The translations under genes were made by a program, and so were the position numbers. A DNA stretch of 28,762 bases, taken from assembly GCA_964350135.1 (NCBI GenBank), contig CAYGJN010000020.1:1-28762 (forward strand). Reading direction: 5' to 3'. The DNA is from CAYGJN01 sp964350135 (GTDB lineage Bacteria > Bdellovibrionota > Bacteriovoracia > Bacteriovoracales > Bacteriovoracaceae). The notes beneath the pieces were generated by a model. It had not been told where the DNA came from. It worked only from the letters and a program-made list of their open reading frames with translations, and did no database searches. Of this stretch, positions 6,651 to 13,791 are shown in pieces; position 1 is the first letter of the stretch; every line of letters begins with the position of its first letter.

Positions 6651-9620
6651 CTACAGAATACTGAGCTCTATCTCCCTGAAAACAGGCTGTTTTTGATGTG
6701 AAGCATCTAGAAAAATTTCAAGGTTTAAGATCTGGAGCTTAGTTGCAAACCCAGTTTTAAGAAAATCTTTAAGCTCAAACTCAATTTCCATAAAATCATC
6801 GGAGAGATCTTTGATCTCATAATATTTAGGATCAAGTTTAACCCCACCAATTTTAAAACCGATGGCCTGTAGTTTTGGCCCCGCACTTTCAATAAAAAGA
6901 ATAGCTTTGTAAAATGGCGGCCTTAATACTGGGTCGTCCAAATCAAAAGTTATTTTCTCATTACCTGGTTTAAAAATTTGTGACTTAACTTTAAAGCCAA
7001 AATAAATAGTATTAATACTTGTTGTTTTAAAGTCGACTTTGTAGGGAGTACTGTATTCATACAAACCATTAATATGTTTTGCACTTAAGCTATAACTACC
7101 CTTAGAAAGATTATTAAAAGTAAGACCTGATTTATTTGAAATCTTTTGATCAATAGATTTCCCATTTGCACTTAGATTGACCTCAATATCAGAGAGAATA
7201 TTCTCCCCATCATCAAAAATTCCATTCTCATTTCGATCAAGAAAAGTAATAACTTTTTGAAAGTAAAATTTTTCAAGTAGGATATCGATAAAAGTGCTTT
7301 TGTTTTTCTCGATATTTACTTCTTGGATTTCTTTGATAAGTCTTAACCCTGTTGGAATGCTGGCCAGGTTTATAGATGGTTTTTTCTTTCCAGGTTCCAC
7401 AAAGTCAATAATGGCAATCCCATCATCACGGCTTCTAATATCTTTTCCATCTATTCGAACTTGTGCCCCACCAATATATTCATCACCATCATCACATTTC
7501 TCATTTAAATCTATATCAATACAAATCTTAGCAATAAGAGAGCCTGTTTTACGTCCTCCAAAAAGCTGGTTAACTGTATTGGGAACAGGGTCAGATCTTT
7601 TTAGTACTAGGCGATTCATTACAGTATATTCTTGTCTTTTAGTAACAGGATCGATTCCAAGCCAAGCATCGATTTGGTAGTCAATATCTTGAAAAACTTT
7701 ATTATTACGAACGAGAGGGTAGTGATAGCGTGCTCTTGCATAAGCAAGCTCGCTTTTTCTTTTAGTTTTAAAACTATCGAGTCGGTCAGACTCTTTACCT
7801 TTTCTATATCCAAGCTCAAGGTTTAATCTTGAATCCCCCCAAGACTCTGGATATATATCTGTACTGAGCCCAATATCTAGCTGGCTTGCGCCAAATTCGT
7901 CTTTTTCAAAATATGAGTTCAGAGAAATGGTAAAGGAGTCTGCAACAAAACTACTAGTTGCACTGATATAATTCTTATCACCTTCACCAAATAAATTATT
8001 ATCAAGGCTTTTTTGTTCTTGAATAATTTTGCCAACAGAGAGTATGCCAAAAAACTTATTGGCAGAAAAGTTTAGACTTAAATCCATTTGATGTCTTTTG
8101 ATATCTTCATTATCCATTAGTCTATAGCTGGCTTGGCCAGTAAGTTTGTCCCAAATTGGAAAAAGAATGACTCCGTTAAGTTCTTGATGCTGCTTATAAC
8201 CTTCGTCCTTGCTTTGCTCTTTTCCGATCTCTCCACCAAGCCTGAAGATAAATTTATTATATCTATAACTTGCTTCTGCTCCTTGAACATAAAAGTTTTG
8301 TCCATCTTTTAAGCGAGCTGCAGTTGTTAAAACCACAGGTAGCTTTTTAAGGGCCTGAATACGTATACGATTAAATGCAAGAATAGACTCAGTATCTTCT
8401 GAGTCTGCAGTTACAATAAGAGAGGGTGCAAATTGCAGTTTGCCTTTTAGAGTTTCAAACCTTCCGTCATAGGCAACTCTTGATCGATACTGATTTGTTG
8501 TAATATTTTGATCATGAAGAACAACAAACCTTTGCCCTTCTTTTGGGTAGTACAGGGCATCCGCTGCAATATGCTTATCATGACTTTCTCTATCAACTCC
8601 TGCAAGCACTCCCACATTGATTTTATCAAAAAAGAGCTCAGCTCTTGCGCCACGAAGGGCACTTGTCATAATACTATCTGCATTACCCACATCTAGGTCA
8701 TCACCAAGTGTGACGGTCCAATCATCGCCTTCAAACCTAAAATGAAAACGATCATTTTCAAGTTTGTCGTTTAAGTAACGACCTTGAAGGTAATAAGTGA
8801 GTCCTACATAATCTGAAAGTTTGCCATTACCTTGCGCTAATAAATCAAACTGATGTCCAGTTCTTCTGTCCACTGACAAGTATTCATGACTTAAAGTAAT
8901 TTGTGATTCAATAGTTTCGCCGTTAGCATTTTTTTCTTGAAATCCTACAAGCTTTACTTCAAAAGTTTGGGATTTGAAATTTTGTAAACTTGATTTTGCA
9001 AAGACTTTGAAGAGGGCCAAATTACCACTTCTATCTGAAAAGTTAATATTTACAAAAATTGTTTGAGAGGCTCCAGGGGCTAAGGTCAAATTTGCGTCTG
9101 TTAGTCCAATCTTTACTTGAGGAGTGAAGTTTTCAACTTCTAGGTTATAAGTTCTTTCAACATTTCCTGTGTTTGTGATTTGAATTGGAAACTTAGAACT
9201 TAACTGTGAAGTGGTTTTCTTAGAACTAATTGGGCCGATGCCAATTGAGTTTCTTTCATCTACCAAAAAGAAAATTTTATTACTTCCAATAAGTGCGTTA
9301 GTAGTCTTATCAAAGAACTTTAATTCTAATTCATGGGTTATACCTGCAAGAGCAGTGCTGGGTACATCTACTTCAAAAGTTAAATACTCAATAGCATTTG
9401 CTAAGAGTTTAACTTCTTGTGGCCCTTCAATTGCCCAACCTTGATTACTTATTGTTTCAATTCGAAGATCTAGATCAGTTTGCGCCTTAAGCGGAAGAAT
9501 ATGATAAGCAAGGCTTCCAGGAGTAACTGGTTTCTCATTTACTGGATAGAATTGCAGGCCAGCCCAGGACGAGCTTGAAACAAGAAAAATCAATAGGATA
9601 AACAATCTTTTTATGTGCAC
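6651..9620 (-). CDS. Usher-like outer-membrane beta-barrel with N-terminal Ig and C-terminal SdrD-like domains
   Basis: A 989-residue protein with signal peptide MHIKRLFILLIFLVSSSSWA. Residues ~22-225 form two Ig-like domains of the NEW3/COG1470 type (ITNTGNVERTYNLEV, LAPGASQTIFVNINF). Residues ~235-680 are a long run of amphipathic strands of an outer-membrane barrel. This region includes FEGDDWTVTLGDDLD and LRGARAELFF, which recall the GD and RG-x2-L signatures of ushers. Residues ~690-770 and ~785-870 are two SdrD/CnaB-like modules with acidic loops DIDLNEKCDDGDE and DRNENGIFDDGE, likely calcium-binding. A last beta-sandwich ends the protein. Canonical usher N-terminal and PapC C-terminal domains are not recognisable. 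The start is a GTG with no clear SD. It is the first gene of an operon with chaperone and subunit candidates. The barrel is fairly sure; the usher role is inferred. Confidence 0.75.
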   Translation of the reverse strand: MHIKRLFILLIFLVSSSSWAGLQFYPVNEKPVTPGSLAYHILPLKAQTDLDLRIETISNQGWAIEGPQEVKLLANAIEYLTFEVDVPSTALAGITHELELKFFDKTTNALIGSNKIFFLVDERNSIGIGPISSKKTTSQLSSKFPIQITNTGNVERTYNLEVENFTPQVKIGLTDANLTLAPGASQTIFVNINFSDRSGNLALFKVFAKSSLQNFKSQTFEVKLVGFQEKNANGETIESQITLSHEYLSVDRRTGHQFDLLAQGNGKLSDYVGLTYYLQGRYLNDKLENDRFHFRFEGDDWTVTLGDDLDVGNADSIMTSALRGARAELFFDKINVGVLAGVDRESHDKHIAADALYYPKEGQRFVVLHDQNITTNQYRSRVAYDGRFETLKGKLQFAPSLIVTADSEDTESILAFNRIRIQALKKLPVVLTTAARLKDGQNFYVQGAEASYRYNKFIFRLGGEIGKEQSKDEGYKQHQELNGVILFPIWDKLTGQASYRLMDNEDIKRHQMDLSLNFSANKFFGILSVGKIIQEQKSLDNNLFGEGDKNYISATSSFVADSFTISLNSYFEKDEFGASQLDIGLSTDIYPESWGDSRLNLELGYRKGKESDRLDSFKTKRKSELAYARARYHYPLVRNNKVFQDIDYQIDAWLGIDPVTKRQEYTVMNRLVLKRSDPVPNTVNQLFGGRKTGSLIAKICIDIDLNEKCDDGDEYIGGAQVRIDGKDIRSRDDGIAIIDFVEPGKKKPSINLASIPTGLRLIKEIQEVNIEKNKSTFIDILLEKFYFQKVITFLDRNENGIFDDGENILSDIEVNLSANGKSIDQKISNKSGLTFNNLSKGSYSLSAKHINGLYEYSTPYKVDFKTTSINTIYFGFKVKSQIFKPGNEKITFDLDDPVLRPPFYKAILFIESAGPKLQAIGFKIGGVKLDPKYYEIKDLSDDFMEIEFELKDFLKTGFATKLQILNLEIFLDASHQKQPVFREIELSIL

Positions 9621-9720
9621 TAAATAATTGTAATAGGGGGTTGTTTTAACTCCAGGCTTATAAGGATTACTCTGTAAGAATTACCCTCATTAAGTACCTG
9701 AAATTGCATTAATTACTATA

Positions 9721-9738
9721 TGTCTAAGACTGTCTAAG
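9721..9738. repeat. Tandem direct repeat TGTCTAAG in a divergent intergenic region
   Basis: TGTCTAAG occurs at 9721-9728 and 9731-9738, 10 bases (one helical turn) apart. This is in the 154-base gap between the usher-like gene (minus) and a small exported protein gene (plus). On the minus strand each copy reads CTTAGACA, close to a -35 box. It could be a tandem regulator site or alternative -35 elements; no good -10 sits at 17 bases from either. Confidence 0.35.
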
Positions 9739-9774
9739 CATTTATTTTTACTAGAAAGCATCCGATACAAGCTT

Positions 9775-10014
9775 ATGGGTATTAAGGGAATTCTATTCAT
9801 TTTTTCCATTCTTTTGAGCTTTTCTTTAAAGGCCAAAGATTCGCTATGTTTCGATAACGCTCTTTCTAAAATATCTATAAGTCCTGAAGTATTGGCCCAA
9901 CACGATCAAGTGATTGCAACACTGAAGGCAAGGCTTTCTAAAGCAAATCCAAACAGAAGAGAAGCAATTCTTAAAAAATTAAAAGAGGCGCCAGTAATAT
10001 GCAAAAAGCGCTGA
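9775..10014 (+). CDS. Small exported protein of unknown function
   Basis: A 79-residue protein with signal peptide MGIKGILFIFSILLSFSLKA, leaving about 59 residues. The mature part has one Cys near its start and one near its end (CFDNAL and VICKKR), which could pair, and a central basic helix (TLKARLSKANPNRREAILKK). No family is recognised. It overlaps the following adenosine-deaminase-like gene by 16 bases, so the two are translationally coupled and may act together. No clear Shine-Dalgarno sequence precedes the ATG. The coding call rests on the signal peptide and the tight overlap. Confidence 0.65.
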   Translation: MGIKGILFIFSILLSFSLKAKDSLCFDNALSKISISPEVLAQHDQVIATLKARLSKANPNRREAILKKLKEAPVICKKR

Positions 10015-11618
10015 GACTTCTTTTTGTTTTTATCCCAATTTTAGCATTTTCAAATAGTCATGAGCATTTAAGCTATCTGCCCTCTTACGAAGATATTGTT
10101 AAAACTCTCGCAGAAGCTTCTGATGTAGCTGAAAACAAAAAACTTAGGGCCTATACAGTGGAGGGAGCTGAAAAAAGAGTTTTAAATTTTGAAGGTGGAC
10201 TTACTAGGGCCTTTATTAACTTCCTTGTTTATGACCCTACAAGGGAGGAGTTTAAAAATTTGTTCGGTCAAGACTATGAAAGAAATCTTGTTAAGAGCTT
10301 TAAAGATGAACTTCAGACTGAGTATAATGAAAGAAGGAAAACTGGTAGGCAGGAAAAGAAAAAAGAAAAGCATTTTAGCTATTTGCAGGAGAATTTAGAT
10401 GCTTATTTAAAGGGCGATATAGACCTGGACCAAACAGTTAAAAAAACTATTTTTAGAAATTTATTTTCTAGGCTCTCGAATAAAGAATCACTTAATGATG
10501 TTTTCAAATCTTTAGGTTTTGATGAATCAAACTCCGCAATGATATTTAGGAACATATTTGAAATCAATGAGAGCTCTAAGTCTATATTTGGAACTATAAC
10601 AACTGCAAGAAATGGTGTTTTTAAGTTTTTAGATAATTATACTCTCAATGGGAAAAATATGGTTTCAAGACCATTTTTACATTATGCAAGAAGGACACCT
10701 TTGGCACAAAGATCTTACTTAGATGTTTCGTTTAATATCTCTGAACTTAATCAAGCTTTCAGGCCAGAGAATTTAGTATTAATTGCAGACAGGCTTAACC
10801 AAACCAAATCTAAGTTTTTCTATTCTTTGACGAGAAACTTTTTTGGAAAAAAAGATAATGTGACTTCTTATATTAGTAGACACTCTAATATAATTACGGG
10901 CATTGATATATCCGGAAGCATTAAAGAGATAGCAGCAGATAATATTAGATCCTCAACTGGTGCTATTGAACAATCCAAGGTCGAGAGTATAAATGTTTAT
11001 AAAAAGGGTTTTAGAGAGATCTTTACAAATAATGATCTTAGAGAAATACGAATTCATGCTTTCGAAGGAGCAAGTAAAGGTCTTTTTTATAGGGCCCTTT
11101 GGGGAGAGCTTAATAGTATTGCAAAAGATTCAACAATTAAAAAAATTCCTAAAATTAGAATTGGACATATAAATAGTGTTGATTCAAAAACTTTGCGAGG
11201 TCTTAAGGCCATAGGGAAAAAATTTGAAGCATCAGGTAAATCACTAGATATTGAGTTTGAGGCAAGCTATACATCCAATTCAAGACTTCATGGAGCAAGA
11301 CCTCTATATTTTCTTGATAAAGTTACAGAGATTTATAATGCTGGCTTTAAAGTTTCCCTTGGAACAGATGGTGCTGGTATTTTTAAAACAACAATTATCG
11401 ATCAACTTATTGAGCTTGATCAATTTGTGGCAAAAGATCAAATGGATGCTTTTAGAAGTATCATTAGAAATACTGGTATAACTCAAGAAGCGTGGAGAGA
11501 TTACCTTAGTAAAAACAAGGTTCCATTTTCATTATGTATGTCTTTTGATGCTGCCAACGCTGGTGATAAATGTGAGGCTCATAAGATTTACGAGACAAGC
11601 TTAAAGTATTGCAAATAA
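9999..11618 (+). CDS. Exported adenosine-deaminase-like metal-dependent hydrolase
   Basis: A 539-residue protein with an N-terminal signal peptide (MQKALRLLFVFIPILAFS). It carries the ordered signatures of the adenosine/AMP deaminase family. These are HEH at 21-23 (HxH metal pair), GIDISG at 301-306 (cf. GIDLAG), HAFE at 353-356 (cf. HAGE, metal His and catalytic Glu), RIGH at 387-390 (catalytic His), SYTSN at 423-427 (cf. CPTSN) and SLGTDGAG at 453-460 (cf. SLNTDDP, metal Asp at 457). The second Asp of TDDP, which binds substrate, is Gly here, so the substrate may differ. About 280 residues lie between the first and second motifs, far more than in cytosolic adenosine deaminases. The likely role is periplasmic or secreted deamination of purine nucleosides or a related compound. 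It overlaps the small exported gene upstream and ends directly against the convergent nuclease gene. Confidence 0.8.
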   Translation: MQKALRLLFVFIPILAFSNSHEHLSYLPSYEDIVKTLAEASDVAENKKLRAYTVEGAEKRVLNFEGGLTRAFINFLVYDPTREEFKNLFGQDYERNLVKSFKDELQTEYNERRKTGRQEKKKEKHFSYLQENLDAYLKGDIDLDQTVKKTIFRNLFSRLSNKESLNDVFKSLGFDESNSAMIFRNIFEINESSKSIFGTITTARNGVFKFLDNYTLNGKNMVSRPFLHYARRTPLAQRSYLDVSFNISELNQAFRPENLVLIADRLNQTKSKFFYSLTRNFFGKKDNVTSYISRHSNIITGIDISGSIKEIAADNIRSSTGAIEQSKVESINVYKKGFREIFTNNDLREIRIHAFEGASKGLFYRALWGELNSIAKDSTIKKIPKIRIGHINSVDSKTLRGLKAIGKKFEASGKSLDIEFEASYTSNSRLHGARPLYFLDKVTEIYNAGFKVSLGTDGAGIFKTTIIDQLIELDQFVAKDQMDAFRSIIRNTGITQEAWRDYLSKNKVPFSLCMSFDAANAGDKCEAHKIYETSLKYCK

Positions 11619-12797
11619 TTATCTAAATTCAATTTCGGCCCAGATTGCCAGGTGATCACTAGCAGTTCTTGCTCTCCATGCATCTTTTGAAACTAGGACC
11701 TGGCAAGTTTTCTTATTCTTTGAATATTCAACGAGCACTTGTTTATCATTTAAATTTTTAGAGAAGGGTTTGTCACAACCAAGTTCAACTCTATTTTCTG
11801 CTGGGTTAAAAACCCCTGATTTTAAAGTCTTAAGATCTTTGCTTAAAAGAATATAGTCTAGTTGTGATTGCCAACCATTAGGGGCAAAGCTTGAGCCTCG
11901 ATAGGTGATAGTATGTTCCTTGATCCAATAATTAAATTTTTCACCAAGCTCTGTAATAACACTAGCTCCGGGATTTGTAGATTTTGGATCTACATTCCAA
12001 TCACCCATAGCGATAAATGTAGAATTTTTAGCAAGAGGTTTAATATTAACTTCACCCATTTTAACTTTTGTTTTCCCGCTTAAATACCATTTCAAAAACT
12101 CAAGTTGATCAAGGTTTCTTACATAGTTAGGAGAGTTGTCATTGCCAAAATTAAATGCAGGTACTGTATGCAATAAGATTAAATGAACTTTTCTCCCATA
12201 AATTTCAAGAGTCACATCAGTGAAGTTTTTATCAAAAAGTTGAATGTCTTTAGGGAGCGGATTTCCTGCACCATCACTATATATACTTGGATCTCTATTA
12301 GTATTAAAGTCTGTCCATTTCAAATCAGAGATGACAACTTCTTTAACTTTTTTAAACTTAAAAAGAGCTCCAACAGAATACTGAGCGGGAAAAAGTCCAA
12401 AATTTATTTGGTCAGCATATTTTAGCCTCTCTTCCTGAGTTGGTTTTAAAATATAAACGCCGTGTTCATTAGGTTTTGAGTTAAGACCTGTATTAGCAGG
12501 GTTAAAACTTGTATTAAAATTTATATTGAGTAGTTCACCTAATACCTTAAGGTTAGATCCTGTAGTGTGAAAATTATTAGTAGGAACACCTGGATAGTCA
12601 TATTGAAGTTCGTTAATAGATAAAATATCTGGCCCTAATTCTTTGATGACCTCAAGGGCCTGTTTGACTTGCTCATTTTTTCCAAGCTTAGCTCCAATCA
12701 CTTTTGTACTATCAAGTTCCTTTATATTGTAATGAACAACTTTAAAACTTTTAGCGGAAGCAGCAAGAGTTAATAAAAATAGACTGAATTTAATCAC
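11619..12797 (-). CDS. Exported endonuclease/exonuclease/phosphatase (EEP) family protein
   Basis: A 392-residue protein with signal peptide MIKFSLFLLTLAASAKS. It has the complete EEP/DNase I-like catalytic set: Asn24 (HYNIKE), Glu63 (INELQ), His210 (LLHTVP), Asp266 and Asn268 (MGDWNVDP), Asp314 (QLDYILL) and the SDH triad end at 380-382. These residues hold a divalent metal and cleave phosphodiester or phosphomonoester bonds. Substrate may be DNA, RNA or a phospholipid; the sequence does not decide. Export from a putative predator suggests digestion of prey nucleic acid, which is inference. The start is GTG at 12795-12797 with AGGAG six bases upstream. Its stop abuts the stop of the convergent deaminase-like gene with no gap. 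Confidence 0.88.
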   Translation of the reverse strand: MIKFSLFLLTLAASAKSFKVVHYNIKELDSTKVIGAKLGKNEQVKQALEVIKELGPDILSINELQYDYPGVPTNNFHTTGSNLKVLGELLNINFNTSFNPANTGLNSKPNEHGVYILKPTQEERLKYADQINFGLFPAQYSVGALFKFKKVKEVVISDLKWTDFNTNRDPSIYSDGAGNPLPKDIQLFDKNFTDVTLEIYGRKVHLILLHTVPAFNFGNDNSPNYVRNLDQLEFLKWYLSGKTKVKMGEVNIKPLAKNSTFIAMGDWNVDPKSTNPGASVITELGEKFNYWIKEHTITYRGSSFAPNGWQSQLDYILLSKDLKTLKSGVFNPAENRVELGCDKPFSKNLNDKQVLVEYSKNKKTCQVLVSKDAWRARTASDHLAIWAEIEFR

Positions 12798-12863
12798 GGT
12801 GAGCTCCTGTGAAAACGTTCTATCTTAGTAGAAGAGGACTTGCAAAAAGAAATATATTAGTTT

Positions 12864-13679
12864 TTAACTTTTTCCATAAAACCACCAAGTTATACCTAGA
12901 CCCGTTGAGATATTGTCTTCTCTTATAAATAAGGGTGAAGCTTTGTTCGCATTATCTTTATAATTCTCATAAGAAATACCGCCAAAGATAGAAAAATTTT
13001 GTCCTCTATTTATAATGGCAGCAATAGAGTAGGAGTAAAGTACATTGCCTTTCTTGGCCTTATAAACAGCTCTTGTGTTTGTAGAATAGAGCTCTTCAAC
13101 GGTATAGATATAATCATTAAAATCTTTAGTGGCCCATCTTCCAGAGATAGAAGTGAAAATTGTTAGTTTTTTATTAAGTTCATAAAAACTAAAAAGTAGG
13201 GGATTAAAAACATAGCCTCTTTGTCTTGTATCTTTGAAATCACTTGAGATTACAATTCGCAAAGGTAAGTTCAATGAGAGCCTTAAGGGGCCTTTATTTT
13301 TTTTTGAAATAAGATGAAATATTAGACCTGGACCAAGCTCAATCATTGGATCAAGTGTGGGCATCCCTGCTCTATCATCATTATCTTCTGTTCTAGCAGG
13401 AAGAGCTGCGCCTGTGCTTAGGTTAAGTTCGTAACGATCACTATAAAAAAACCTGCTTCTTACTCCACCATCTTCATCGGCCCTTATGATATCGCCTCTG
13501 TAGATAACTGCTGGAAAGGGTATATAGACCTTATTGCTTTCATCTGAGCCGGGATAATGAGGAGCTGTCCCTCTAACAATCCCAGCACCAAGTTCAAGTT
13601 TTGGGAGATCTGTGCCGCTTCCTCTATAGGACTGAGCAAGGATGTTTGCTGATAAAACTAAGAAAAGTACTATTTTCAT
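12864..13679 (-). CDS. MipA/OmpV family outer-membrane protein
   Basis: A 271-residue exported protein with a short signal peptide (MKIVLFLVLSANILAQ). The mature start LELGAGIVRGTAPHYPGSDE and the next segment YIPFPAVIYRGDIIRADEDGGVR are the typical opening of MipA/OmpV proteins. The body is amphipathic beta strands, and the C-terminus TGLGITWWFYGKS ends close to the aromatic-terminated last strand expected of outer-membrane barrels. Family members are monomeric barrels; some bind a murein-synthesis complex, and most have no known role. No Shine-Dalgarno sequence is seen before the ATG. It lies 66 bases upstream of the EEP gene on the same strand and is divergent from the halogenase gene. Confidence 0.88.
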   Translation of the reverse strand: MKIVLFLVLSANILAQSYRGSGTDLPKLELGAGIVRGTAPHYPGSDESNKVYIPFPAVIYRGDIIRADEDGGVRSRFFYSDRYELNLSTGAALPARTEDNDDRAGMPTLDPMIELGPGLIFHLISKKNKGPLRLSLNLPLRIVISSDFKDTRQRGYVFNPLLFSFYELNKKLTIFTSISGRWATKDFNDYIYTVEELYSTNTRAVYKAKKGNVLYSYSIAAIINRGQNFSIFGGISYENYKDNANKASPLFIREDNISTGLGITWWFYGKS

Positions 13680-13739
13680 TGGAGTTAATCTAAATCATTG
13701 ATTACAGGATCACTCTTTGCAGCGCAAGATGTTCTTTCC

Positions 13740-13769
13740 CTGTTTTAAATATAATTTTGTTTAAAACAG
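13740..13769 (+). promoter_or_regulatory. Palindromic operator candidate over the -10 region of the halogenase gene
   Basis: Ten-base perfect inverted arms CTGTTTTAAA (13740-13749) and TTTAAAACAG (13760-13769) enclose a 10-base spacer that begins with TATAAT (13750-13755). The -10 lies 36 bases before the ATG, and the SD AGGGAG sits after the right arm. No good -35 is present at 17 bases. The arrangement fits a promoter under a dimeric regulator; an AU-rich leader hairpin is the alternative. Confidence 0.55.
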
Positions 13770-13791
13770 ATTTTTATTTCAGGGAGCTTTA

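Noticed and set aside
7294..7680. 128-residue open frame on the plus strand
   Set aside because: It lies wholly inside the usher-like gene on the other strand and has no start signal or recognisable domain.
6651..9620. TonB-dependent receptor for the 989-residue barrel
   Set aside because: I see no TonB box or plug domain. The N-terminal part is Ig-like, and the C-terminal part continues with soluble SdrD-like modules, which receptors lack.
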